A DNA stretch of 64,000 nt from Platerodrilus igneus. Its lineage: Eukaryota > Arthropoda > Insecta > Coleoptera > Lycidae. Location: NCBI GenBank assembly GCA_036346225.1, contig JARFIW010000139.1, positions 5,766,001 to 5,830,000 on the forward strand, in the 5' to 3' direction. Below are positions 35,062 through 46,600 of the stretch, piece after piece (positions within the stretch are counted from its first letter, which is position 1; each line of letters starts with the position of its first letter). The notes under the pieces were generated by a model. That model made no database searches. It was not told the DNA's origin and saw only the letters and a list, made by a program, of their open reading frames with translations. Position numbers and translations under genes: made by a program.

Positions 35062-38024
35062 ATGATGGCATTCTCTGGGGTAAAAGATTCCGGAGATAAA
35101 ATAGTCCCCCATTCGGATCTCCGGGAGGGGACTACTTCGGAGGATGCGATCGGAAAGTTAAAAATAAGAGTAGGGAACATTCTGCGAGTCGGAGCGTGGA
35201 ATGTTAGAAGTATGAAGCAAGTAGGTAAGCTAGAGAACCTAAAAATCGAAATGAATAGGTTATCACTAGACATAGTAGGGATCAGCGAAGTTCGGTGGCC
35301 AGAGGCGGGGGAATTTTGGAGTGGAGACTTCAGGGTAATTCATACAGGAGCAGAGGAAGGAAATTTGGGTGTGGGGATAGTTATGCGGAAAAAGATAGGA
35401 TACTGTGTAGAAAATTACTTACAAAAGAACGAAAGAGTACTCATGGTTAGATTAGAATCTAAACCGGTAAACACAGTAATAATACAAGTATACATGCCCA
35501 CCTCTAGCTACAGTGACGAAGAGGTAGAAGCCATCTACAAAGATATCGAAGACATATTAAGATACGTAAAAGGACATGAAAATTTAATAATTACGGGGGA
35601 TTTTAATGCCGTGGTAGGCGAAGGTAGGGAAGGAGCGGTAGTAGGTTTATTTGGTTTAGGCACGAGAAACGACAGGGGAAATAGGCTGGTAGAATTTTGC
35701 GACAAGAACAATTTAATCATCACAAACACATTATTTCAACATCATGCTAGAAGACGATATACGTGGAAGATGCCAGGAGATATAGGAAGATATCAAATAG
35801 ATTACATTCTTGTTAGACAACGGTTTAGGAATCAAGTAAAAGACTGTAGAAGCTACCCAGAAGCAGATATAGATACTGACCACAACATCGTAATTATGAA
35901 GGCCGCACTTAAATTTAAAAATCTGAAAAAGAGGAACGGAAAAAGGCACTTGGACTTAGAGAAACTAAAAGATAAAGATATTCAAGTAAGATTCGAAAAA
36001 AAGTCAAATGAATTGCTGAATGATATCGGGAAAATATCTGAAACTAAGGAAGTAGAAACAGAATGGAATAACATTAAATCCAGCCTAGACATGGCGGCCA
36101 GAGATATTCTGAGGTATACACAAAAAGAAAATAAGAAACCGTGGATAACAAAGGATATCGTGAATTTAATAGAAGAAAGACGAAAATACAAAAATAAATC
36201 AGACGAAACAGGAAAACAGAGATACAAAGCCATAAAATGGGCAATTATTCGAAAATGCAGGAAAGCTAAAGAACAATGGATTGATGAAAAGTGCAAAGAG
36301 GTACAAACTAAGATGGAAATAGGAAAGACAGACGAAGCATACAAATTAATTAGAATGAATTTTAGGGATATAAAACCGTATAGTAAAAATATAAGGGACG
36401 CACAAGGAAACGTCATTATAGAAAACGTAGAGAAAGTGAGTAGATGGCAAGAATATATAGGAATTTATATGCAGGAGAGGAACTAACTGCATTAGAACAG
36501 GAATCAGACATTGAAAATGATGACTTGGGATATCCTATACTTCGTGACGAGTTTGAATTAGCATTAAAGAGTCTGAAAAATGGTAAGGCGCCGGGTACAG
36601 ATAAGGTGCAAGCAGAAACTCTAAAGGCCGCTGGACAAGCAGTAACAGAACGTCTCTTCCAACTTGTAAGCTATATGTATGAGACAGGCGAGATACCCAA
36701 AGATTTCAAACGTAGCATCATAGTAACTATACCAAAAAAGAAAGGCGCGGATAGATGTGAAAATTTTCGAACAATAAGTTTGACAGCACACGTGTCAAAA
36801 ATATTAACTAGAATTGTGCAAAGACGAATGGAAAAACGAGCTGAAGAAATACTAGAGAAGACCAATTTGGGTTTAGGCGAAACAGGGGAACACGGGAGGC
36901 TATTTTAGCTCTGAGAGTGATAATGGAGAAAACAATAGAAAAGGGGAAAGCATGTATATAGGGTTTGTAGATCTGGAAAAAGCATTCGACAATGTAAATT
37001 GGAAAAAATGTTTGAAATACTCAAAAGATTGGAATGAGTTATAGGGATAGACGAATAGTACATAGCTTATACAAAGAGCAAACAGCAGTAATAGAATTAG
37101 AGCAGGAACGTAGAGAAGTAAACATTAGGAAAGGGTGAGACAGGGATGTGCCCTATCCCCATTGATCTTTAACTTGTACATAGAAGAGGCAATGAATACT
37201 GTCAAATGCAGGAAGACATTTGGAATTACTATGCAGGGACAAAAATTGATATGCTTAGATTTGCAGATGATATAGCGGTATTAGCGTCTAGCAAGGAAGA
37301 GTTAGAAGCTGCTGTTAATGAAATGGAAACGGTTCTGACAGAGAGATACGGTATGAAAATTAACAAAACTAAAACTAAAGTTCTAGTTTGCAAAGGTGGG
37401 AAAATAAATCAAAACAAGAATACAAGTATCTAACACGAACTTACAAGAGGTTAAGGATTTCTGCTACCTAGGAAGCCAAATAACGCAAGATGGGAAAAGC
37501 ACAAAGATATAAAACAAAGATTAGCACAAGGTCGTGCTACATTTAACAAGAAGAAGCAACTACTGTGCTCAAAGACCACAAACATAGAAATAAGGGAAAG
37601 ATTTCTTAAAACATATGTGTGGAGCACAGCACTGTACGGCTGTGAAGCCTGGACAGTAGGAGAAGCGGACAAGAAAAGGTAGAAGCCTTTGAAATGTGGT
37701 GCTACAGGCGTATGATGAAGATATCATGGATAGACAAAGTTAAGAACGAAGAGGTACTAAAAATGGATAGGGAAGAAAGAAATATGTGGAAAACGGTACA
37801 AAATAGGAGAGATAGGACGATAGGCCACATACTACGGCAGGAAGGAATAATGCGGAATATATCAGAAGCAGAGATAGGAAAAAAGAAGAAGAGGCAGACC
37901 TAGATTAGACTACTGCACACAGATAGTAAAAGATGTAGGCTGTAGAGGTTTCAGGGAGATGTGTAGGCTAGCCCAGAATAGAAATCAATGGAGGTACGCA
38001 TCCAACCAATCCCAAGATGGATAA
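35062..38024 (+). pseudogene. RTE endonuclease/reverse transcriptase polyprotein, copy C
   Basis: The natural start is the ATG at 35,062 (or 35,065), because an upstream TTG in the same frame lies in flanking DNA before the target-site duplication. The first frame stays open to 36,486. It carries the APE endonuclease with GAWNVRSM (about residue 44), ISEVRW, YMPT, GDFNAVVGEG (about 179) and TDHNIV (about 272), so the catalytic Asn, Glu, Asp and His positions all look intact. After a basic linker the frame shifts near 36,455 into RT (36,444-36,908; GKAPGTDKV, PKKKGADRCENFRTISL). Further shifts lie near 36,858, 36,940, 37,030 and 37,135. The FADD box is at 37,260-37,271. The C-terminal part (YGCEAWT, VEAFEMWCYRRMMKISW, NQWRYASNQ) ends at TAA 38,022-38,024. 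Some shifts lie in homopolymers, so assembly error is possible. Confidence 0.88.
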
Positions 38025-39065
38025 ACTAATGACGAAAAGATAACTGTGCTTAAACATGATGATTATTATAAGTAACTACAAGAATTGGTTGGGCAATATT
38101 CTCGAATAATGTTAAGTGTGTGAAAGGATTTACTGGAAAACCATTATTTCGGCAAATGTCTAAGTGTTGGGGGATCTTGGTAGCCACAGGTTGCTTAACC
38201 TCCTTCACTGAATCTCGGTAAAATAGGTATAAAATTAGAAAACAATAGAAAGTGAACGAGCTGAATACACATGCTGTGTGAGAATTTCAGGAACTATGTA
38301 AGCTAGCTCAGAATATAAATAAGTGCAGGTACGTGTCCAACCAGTTTTGAGACGGAAATAAGCGCAGATAAATCTGATGATTAGTATAAACAACTAGTTG
38401 TTGGTTGCGAAATACCTGCAACTAATGTTGACTGTGCGAAAAGATAAATTGGAAAATATATTAAATCGCCAAATGGTTAAGTGTTGGGGGAACTTGGCAG
38501 CCACAGGCTGCTTACCTCCTTCACAACCATTGAAGGTCGGAGAAATAGGGCATATAACTGTAAAACAATAGAAAGTGATCGAACTGCATCTAACAAGAAA
38601 GAACAGCGCCTATGAGGAAAGACAACAAACATAGAATAAGAAGAAAATTGTTGAAAGCATATGTGTGGAGCACAGCACAGTATGCCTATGAAATACGGGC
38701 AGTCTGAAACGCAGACAGAAAAATGGTAGCAGCCTTTTGAAATGCTGTGCTTCAGATGTATGAGGACGATAGCATGGACAGACAAAGATAATAACAAATA
38801 AGTTACAGAAATAGTAGGGCAACAAGCATATCTGGGGAAAAAGAGAAATAGTAGGGCGGAATACGTTCTAAGGCATTTTTGGAGAATAGTATGTGATGTA
38901 TTACAAGCAGAGATAGGAAAAAAGAGGTAGATGTAGACCTAGATCAGACAGTTATAGATGCAAACTGTGCATATTTCAGGGAAATCTGTAGGTTAGTTCA
39001 GAATAGGGAACAATGATGGTACGCGTCTAACCAGTTCTAGGACTGAAGACCTAATGATGATGATG
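38025..39065 (+). other. Compound 3' region of RTE copy C: two decayed extra ORF ends
   Basis: After the ORF stop the sequence repeats the element's own C-terminal coding end twice in decayed form. The first extra end, at 38,271-38,357, has GAATTTCAGGAACTATG and CCAACCAGTTTTGAG. The second covers 38,590-39,050: it includes a copy of the stretch around CATATGTGTGGAGCACAGCA (38,660; compare 37,612) and of the WRYASNQ-coding end (38,999-39,040), then the ATG tail. Neither extra end is open. Copies A and D share the same arrangement, and the nested insert matches the last piece. Confidence 0.85.
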
Positions 39066-39463
39066 AACTCACCAACCCCCAAGTTGATGTTTTAGTTTTT
39101 ATAAACGTTTACGTAATTGAACTTACATAATTTACATTAAGGGGTTTGTTGTGGAAATTTTTTACATTTATATTAATGAAAAGCGTTTGCAGTGTTGCAG
39201 AGTGGCTGTCCAAGTCTTCTAATAATGTTACTTACATAAAAACCATGGTTATTTGTTAAATTATATCCCCAATTGCGTATGACATTTTACTAATTAAATA
39301 CTGCTATTATTGCAGTTGTTTTCGTACATAATCACGAAGCTTTCAATAACTAAAAATAATTTTTTAACACAAGTGGTATTTTATATTCGTGAATGTGAAG
39401 GGTTTTGAACTTTGGACATGAATGGTATCAAATTTAAACCGGTAGCACCGCCTTACGAGTATT

Positions 39464-39545
39464 ATAAAAAAGAGTACCGTTACCTCAAGGGTGGTCCACA
39501 CAGGAATTTACCACGAAACATCTGCGGAACGACAAAAGGAATTGA
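39464..39545. repeat. Dispersed repeat R, copy 2 (inverted relative to copy 1)
   Basis: The reverse complement matches 11,085-11,165 around GTGGACCACCCTTGAGGTAA, with further weaker similarity outwards. Confidence 0.65.
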
Positions 39546-40313
39546 ATATCTTTAGAAAATCGATTATATCCACCGTCCATTCGAATTTGATTTATGAATA
39601 GGAACGAACCCTTTTGATGAACCGGATCAGGTATAGTTTGCTTTTGAACAGATTACAAGATTCCTGTAAGCAGGTGGGATTCCTGGGTGTGCACGTGCAG
39701 ATAAAATGGGTACTAAACGACATTGAAAAAGTTGGTCATTATTCATATAAAGGTTCTGTTTTCAACGGAATGACATTAATGCTAAAGGAATGTAAGAAAT
39801 GGTTACGGTCTTTGTAGTTTCAAGAATGATAAATGCTTGGAACAATTTGATGTGGAAATTTAACAAGAAGGCAAAACTTAAATATTCTTTGGGACTATAA
39901 GATTTATGGGGCGGTTCATTATACAGGGTGCAGAAACGCGTCCATTTATCACTGTAAAATTTTCATGCGGACGTGCATGATTAGAAAGTAATTTGCAAAA
40001 TTCGTTCCAAGATTTGTCACGTTCTTAACCGATGTAAAACAAAATGGAGTCGTTAGATAAAAATAGATCACTTATACCGGTTCAAAACAATTAGTTTTTA
40101 TTTCGAATACTTATACAAATATCCAATTCTTTTACAACGACTGTTCTCTGTATAGCACAATATGCTATATGACGTTAGAAAAATGCTTGAAATATGTTAT
40201 AAAACACTTAGGCATATAGCACACTTAGCACCAATAACAAACGCCCTAAAGGCATGGTGATATAACAAATGTTATTTAATTTCTTGTATATTTATTTATC
40301 AAATTAAATTAAG

Positions 40314-40483
40314 CCTGACCCAAGGCCCAAACTGACCCAGTGATCCGATGTACCCGTTGACCTAAAATGATGCAATGGTTTCGACTAATTTTTACCCTGT
40401 ATCCAAAAACAGCCTGACCCGATGACCCAAATTGACCCGGATTGACTCGATGACCCGGTAACCCAAAATGATGCAATGGTTTA
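40314..40483 (+). repeat. Roughly 99-bp direct duplication rich in TGACCC
   Basis: CCTGACCC starts at 40,314 and again at about 40,413; both halves end AAAATGATGCAATGGTTT. Within each half the motif TGACCC recurs several times. Confidence 0.75.
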
Positions 40484-40949
40484 AACTAGTCCAAAGATGT
40501 ATACTGTTTTGGAAACACGTTATGAATAGGGTAGTTTTAAACACTAAAGCGATTCGATTACCTAAATTTAAAAAACGCACGTATTTTGCGGTAATTGATA
40601 AATTTGCTATTTTTGAATCTTACTTTGTTCAAAAAAGTCAAGGAGCCCAAATTGCGGTTTCCTATCGGTGTATCGTAAATAATCCGCTAATTATATTCTT
40701 TTTACATCGTCGTGTTAAAGGTAATAAAATAACCAAAATCGAATATTTTAAATATTATTCTAACATCAAAGCAACAACTTCAGGTTGAATATATAATATA
40801 AATGTACGTGCCGAAAAATTTCTACACTTTTACCCACATTGACCATATTACCGATATCAATTTAAAAGATATTGTATCAAAGGTAATCGCGATTTTATTC
40901 TAGTTATATATAATGCAAAAACATCGAATGGCAAGAGATTAAAAATCAG

Positions 40950-41010
40950 CCACGAGGGCCTCTTGTTGACTAGTTTCGTCCTAATCGGGGCTCATCAGGA
41001 CATGAGCAGC
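40950..41010 (-). ncRNA. Hammerhead ribozyme motif, minimal helix III type
   Basis: Read on the minus strand from 41,005: a helix I strand CTCATGTC, the core CTGATGA (about 40,998-40,992), stem II GCCC/GGAC with one C-A mismatch and a six-base loop, then GAA. Helix III is only AC-TA-GT (two pairs and a two-base loop), the cleavage position is the C of GTC (about 40,968), and the helix I return strand is AACAAGAG. Helix I pairs at six of eight positions. All core positions required in hammerheads (CUGAUGA, GAA, UH) are present. Very short helix III forms are known from Penelope-like elements and other retroelements, where they are thought to act as dimers. No Penelope RT is visible nearby. Confidence 0.65.
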
Positions 41011-41011
41011 A

Positions 41012-41948
41012 AAGTACTTATTTTTAACATACATAAATTTATCAAATCCATAAATTATTGTTGTTATTACAATTCCAATTTGTGAAATATTTTACCATTG
41101 TTACTATGCCAATCTTCATATCTTAGCAAAGGCAAATTATACTTTATACATGTGTATAAAATAGTTAGAAAACTACGATTTTCAACTAAATATTAAAGAT
41201 TATACTAGAAAATTGGGTGTATTACGGAATGTTTTGTGTAAAACGTATTTATCGCTGATTATGATCTATTGAAATTTTGTGATTTGGAAATTTATACTTT
41301 AAGACAAATTATGGTGATTATAATTTAAGAAGAAATTTATTAAATAATGAACATTTGATACCAATTTTTGACATATCCGTATCGAATTAGTTTTTCACTT
41401 ACACAGATTATTTTGAACACAGCAAAATTGTATATCGACTTAATGCAAAATGTTTGGTGCACATCTTGATCGGCATGAAGTTTACATAAATTATTTGTTA
41501 CTTTTATAACTTTGATGTAAAGATTTGATTCTTCCAGTGTACTAAGCGCAACAGTAAAGATATTTTTTAATAACTCAAAATTGCAAAGTGTTTTATGCTT
41601 TTTGAGCGCTAAACTGGCACGCTTCAATTATATTTCTTGTAACTTTTTCGTATTTGATGTGAGGGGTTTGAATTTTTGGCTACATTGGGACGCGGTGCGG
41701 CTTAGTGGAAGAGAACATAAAAAGGAAATTTTAAAAATCTTCCAATACACTAAGCGCAAAGCCTTAAGTAAATAACTATTAACTTAAATTGCTTACGTTT
41801 TTAGCTTTTGATGCTTGAATCTTAGATATTATTTTGCGGAATACAGCGGTAAAAAGAAATTTTGAAATAACTTATTTGTATGTGCTTGATGACGGCTCAA
41901 GGTGAAGTTGGCACCATCCAAATTAAATTATTTTTAATTTTACACAAA
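41012..41948. other. Gene-free stretch
   Basis: Short frames on both strands without recognisable similarity. A short phrase, ACTAAGCGCAA, occurs twice (about 41,540 and 41,750). Nothing else is supported. Confidence 0.5.
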
Positions 41949-42818
41949 CTCTTTCTTCTAGAGGGCGTAGGTCGTTGATCGCAAAATCATCTAAAGGATT
42001 TCTTTTTTTGCCGAAAGGTGTCAGGAGATCATAAGGGATATTAGTCAGTCCTCTTACTCGTAGGGCGAAGGTGGTCAATTATAAAACCCTTTAAAATATA
42101 TTTTACTGCCGAACGGTATTAGAAGATCATAACGTCTCTTAGTCTTCTTTTTGTACGACAAAGATGGTCGATTGCAAAACATTTAAAGGATTTCTTTTCT
42201 TGTGAAAGGTATCAGAAGATCATGCGGATATTAGTCATCTTTCTTGTAGGGCGAAGCTAGTCGATTGTAAAACCATTTAAAGGATCTCTTTTAATGCCAA
42301 AAGATATCTGGAGATTATGAGGAATATTATTCCTCTTTCTTATAAGCCGATTGCAAAACCATTTAAAGGATATCTTTCTTGTCAAAAAGGCATCAGACGT
42401 TTCTAATGAATATTAGTCCACATTAGACCACGAAGGTGGCCGATTGCAAAACCCAAAACCTTCTAAAGGATATTTTTCCTGCCGAAAAGCACCAAGAGCT
42501 CATAAGCGATATTAGTCCTCTTTCATGTAGGACGAAGTTGGTAGATTGCAAGACCATCTAAGTGATTTCTTTTTTTACCAAAAGGTATCTGGAGCTCGTG
42601 AGAGATATTAGTCCTCTGTCTTGTACGGTGAAGGTGGGCAAATAAAACCATCTAAGGAAATTTCATTTATTGCTGAAACGTATCAAGAGCTCATAAAGTA
42701 TACTAATCCTCTCTCTTGTAGAAAACGATGGTCGATTGCAAAATTTCTTAAGGATTTCTTTTCCTGCCGAAAGGTATCAGGAGCTCATAAAGTAAACTAT
42801 TCATCTTTCTTGTAGCCT
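41949..42818 (+). repeat. Tandem array of a roughly 94-bp monomer, about nine copies
   Basis: Units start with CCGAAAGGTATCAGGAG-like sequence at about 42,011, 42,109, 42,202, 42,297, 42,382, 42,482, 42,577, 42,673 and 42,767, a spacing of 85-100 bases. Each continues with GATATTAGTCCTCTTTCTTG, then GGTCGATTGCAAAACC and AAAGGATTTC. Divergence between units is high, so the array is old. It abuts the inverted-repeat structure at 42,816. Confidence 0.93.
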
Positions 42819-44771
42819 ACCACTGCATGGAATGTGTATACTTTTCGTTAATATTTCCAACAACCTGTTCATACCCATATGTTTCAGATCTTACGCAAAG
42901 TCTAGCAGGTTCAAATTTTCGAGAACTTCCCGCACAGACTACTATTAATGATCTATGTCTATGTCTTAATAAGAAATTTACCTATTTTTTTATTAATTTC
43001 TCGCAACACTATCCACAACTTCGATGTTTTTAACAATCCTCTTCTTTCCTATGTATTTAACGTAATTATATTTATTTTGAAACAGTGTTTATTTTCTTCT
43101 TATTACAGAGGTATTCGAATTATATAATAAAATCAATCATGTTATGATACTTTAACGGCTTAACTCGTACGGCTACTAAAAATCAGCGTATCCCATTTAA
43201 AAAAAAAAAAGTTACTTAATACAGAAAAAAAATATGTAAAAACTCACTTGCTTACTAACTCAATTAGCTCGCTTTACTAGCGCAGGTGCTGCAATAGCAG
43301 GGATTAGCTAAGTCTTCGGGGCTTCTTCGAATGCATAGACGCATTTCGGAAGTATAATTTCCCATCTTTCAACAAAAAAATGTAAATGTCTAAGAATTGG
43401 GCATACGTTCAGATATAGGGCCAGGGTTTGGAGCGTAGGCCCGGATTTTGGGATCATTTTTGACTATTTTGGAAGCATTTTGTGTTCAATCTCATTAAAA
43501 TTAATTTTTAGGAAAACCCTATAACAAATAATATGCTTCTTTATTTCCATTCTCCACCCCGAGTCGAAACATGGCAACATACGCCTGCAAATTCTTTATG
43601 TTTACTGCTTTGTAACTACATACACCTCTACCTCCACAAACAATATCCGCCTCCACAAGTATACACCACGTCCGCCTCCGCATCTTAATATTTTTTCAAA
43701 ATAACCCACAATTTATATTGATTTTCGTTCCCTATGCTCGAACTACATTCTCTATGCCAGGCAAAATCATTCAATTAATACCATGATCCTTAACCAAACT
43801 AGATATAAATGTAGTGTATAATTGAGCACCAGGACAACCGATAAAAATCCACAATTTTTCTTGCCATCAACACCAACTAACCTAATCTAAGTCCAGGCAA
43901 GTCCAACAAATTTAATCTAAGTCCAGACAACGCCAACTAACCTAAGTTCAAATAACGTGAACTAACGTTAAGCGATTCTCCCTCCGCCTCTTTCCTACTC
44001 TTTTATCCTCCCGCATTCTCGCATTCCCCGCGCCGGCCTAACCTAGGAAATTTTAATTATTTTAACAGGCAATAAACTCGAACACGTTTCTAATCTGATT
44101 AATTTGTCTTCCCTCTTCTTTGTCTGTAGCAGTACGATAAGGAACAACCAGGGAAGGAACGATATCAGGTAGAAATAAAGGGAAACCTACATTATCTGAA
44201 AAAGAAAAGATAAAGGCACGACACAAGTAACGTCACTGTTCGACGTCTCGTTGGCTATACCATCTCGTCTCGGAAACCGCCACTTACTTCCTCACTCCAC
44301 GTCTGCGCATTCTCTTGCGCCGACGCAACTGTCCGAAGTGACAGAAATGCACAAGTCTATTTTTAAATTATTGACGCGAATTTACTCACAAATTAAAAGG
44401 TGTGCAATGCCAATTTTTGGCATGTAACAAGCCGTACGAGTTAAACCGTTAAAATATTAAAACCAGATTGATTTTATTATATAATTCGAATACCTCTGTA
44501 ATGAGAAGATTGTTATGTAGAAAATAAATGCTGTTTAAAAATAAATATAATTACCTTAAATATATTTACGTTCAAAATATAGTAAACACATAGGAAAGAA
44601 AAAGATTGTTAAAATCATCGAAGATGTGGATAGTGTTGGGGTAAATTAATACAAAAAAGAAGTGGTAAATTTCTTGTTAAGAAACATATGGGTATAAAAA
44701 GTTGTTGGGCAGGAAGTGTTGGAAATATTAACGAAAAGTATTTCATATGCTTCGTGTAGGGTGCAACTAAC
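42816..44771. mobile_element. Large inverted-repeat (foldback-like) structure with a 1.25-kb core
   Basis: The left arm (about 42,820-43,183) and the right arm (about 44,433-44,771) match as reverse complements, for example TACAGAGGTATTCGAATTAT at about 43,106 against ATAATTCGAATACCTCTGTA at about 44,481, and TCGTACGGCT against AGCCGTACGA at the inner ends. Pairing covers about 320-360 bases with small indels. The core (43,184-44,432) ends with the hairpin ATGCCAATTTTTGGCAT plus GTAACA. The arms also resemble decayed coding sequence at 45,290-45,560. It may be a foldback transposon, or an insertion at the centre of an older palindrome. Confidence 0.6.
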
Positions 44772-45149
44772 AAACATAAATAAAAGTAGTTAGAGGAACT
44801 ACGGAAAATGTACCAGCACGAATAAAGAAGACTCGTATAAGGTACATTAAATTTAGTATTTTGTTTGCGCTTGCGTGTTTACATACAAAATTCGTCTATC
44901 ACTGTTTTCCTTACTCAATCTCCTAAGATCGGAGTATTTTTCGACAGCTGTTGGTCGATCCTAATCTGTACAAGACAATATCTTTGCAGCGCTAGCGTGT
45001 TTACACGTAAAATTCTTCCTATTCATATTGTTTTTCCCTACCCACTCTTCGATTGTGTTCGGATGTCTTCGACATACTTAGGTTTTTCTAAAATGTATTA
45101 GACTATATATTGCTATGCTTGCGCTCTGGTGTTTGGGTTATTGCTGTTG

Positions 45150-46600
45150 TTAGAAAATCAGAACAACAACAACTTAATCACCGATATTGGAAACATTAAC
45201 TATACCAAAGCTGAAAAACTTGTGGAAGATGACTTACCCAATCTAATTACAGAACATTTGCGTTAATGTAAGATACTCGGCGTTATTGATTACGAGGAAG
45301 ATTTAAAAATTATGGTAAATTTCCTGTTAAGAAAGAAATACGTCGAGCCTTTAATAGTTATTTTATTTACGTGGGAAAGTTCTCAAAATTTGTATCTGCT
45401 AGACTTGGTGTAAAAGCTAAACTTCCATTCCTACTAGAATGCGAAAACAAAGTGGCCCGGGGAGTGAAACAGATTATTGGGAAAGGTCTGGAAAGTATTA
45501 ACAAAAAGTATACAAACTCGATATGTATACCGTACACGGTTGAACTGGCAGATGTTAAGTTGGAGATTATGTTGGAGGGAATGTAGGATATATTAGATAT
45601 TCTCGAAAAAGAAGATTTCTATCTCTTAGATCTGGATAAACCCACGATTTAATTGGGATATTGAACAAGGCGGAAATGATTGAACATTTAACAAATAATT
45701 TTAATTTTATATGCGAGAATATACAGAACACAATAACGCGATTTTTGATAATAATCAAATAGCTGGCAAAGACTGCTTAACGTGAGTAAATTCCAATAAG
45801 GTATTCTACAAATTTATATGCCAAGTATCCAGTTCAGGCATTAACAAGCAGATTGAGAATCACATAGTGGATTTTATTTATCGACCAGATGTTCGATTGA
45901 GGCATCCGTTTAGATATAATCCAGCTAAAGAGCATGGTATTACGACACTAGAAGCAGCGATATATAACCACTCGGTTGGAAATTGTTATACGGTAGATAA
46001 TGTTTATAATCGATCAAAGGACTGCTTATATTTGTTGAAAGATAGTAAATTATACTTCTGAAATGCGTCTATATATTCGGTGTCGATTCCAAAAATGTGA
46101 AGGAAGCTAACCGAAAATCTGCAAAATAGTGGCTGTCTTGTATTTATTGGGGAAACAGTAATACAAAGAAACTTACTAGATTGCAGTTTAACTACCGGAC
46201 AATAGAGAGCGCAGGAACAAGCTAATAAGTTACATAATTTCCGTATACAGTTTTGATTGTTTACCCATTAATTACATAGAAGTAGTGGAAGATGGATCAA
46301 ATAAAGACGGCGTTGTAATTAAACAGAAATGTCATGTTAAAGACGGAGGCACTTTTTTTGCAAAACCCGGTACACGCTTCTGAACAATTCCAGGTAATGT
46401 AGCCATCGGCGGCGATCTAGGATTGATTGCTTCAAGTAATGTTTCTCCGCAAATTTTAAGAAATCGACCAATTTATGTAATAAACTTTTACCTTACACCA
46501 TAAAGGAAATAGAACCTGTGTCGACTATTTGTGTACAAGTGATTAAGAAAACAAAATTATAATTGGAGGAAGTAGATTTAACAAGGAGGAAGTTAGAGTT
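45150..46600 (+). pseudogene. Decayed ORF cluster, family not recognised
   Basis: Several adjoining frames look like one former gene. Their order is: NYTKAEKLVEDDLPNLITEH (about 45,190), VIDYEEDLKIM with VNFLLRKKYVEPLIV (about 45,290), then FSKFVSARLGVKAKLPFLLE (45,371-45,586), FIYRPDVRLRHPFRYNPAKE (45,867-46,061), INYIEVVEDGSNKDGVVIKQ (about 46,270) and a charged end KLELEEVDLTRRKLEFEKR (about 46,560). Frames change and stops intervene. I cannot name the protein. The middle part also occurs, more decayed, in both arms of the structure at 42.8-44.8 kb, which suggests that they belong to one mobile element. Confidence 0.4.

Larger units (their letters stand above)
35053..39065 (+). mobile_element. 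RTE non-LTR retrotransposon, copy C, complete with target-site duplication
   Basis: The element of 4,013 bp is flanked by exact direct repeats AACTCACCAACC at 35,041-35,052 and 39,066-39,077. It starts GTTACAAACATGATGGC and ends CTAATGATGATGATG. The order is a very short 5' leader, one ORF with endonuclease and reverse transcriptase, and a roughly 1-kb compound 3' region. An RTE clade placement is inferred from the single-ORF layout, the APE-type endonuclease, the FADD-type RT and the triplet tail. Copies A, B, D and the nested insert at 18.2 kb belong to the same family. Sharp flanks suggest it is the youngest insertion here, yet its RT half already has several frameshifts. Confidence 0.93.
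39066..40972. other. Gene-free stretch with small repeats
   Basis: It holds repeat R copy 2 and a short dimer (both listed) and two short plus-strand frames (39,614-39,817 and 40,468-40,788) that I do not recognise and that have no supporting context. Confidence 0.5.

Noticed and set aside
41949..42818. CRISPR-like array
   Set aside because: Units of 85-100 bases are diverged along their whole length with no conserved-repeat/unique-spacer pattern, in a eukaryotic context.
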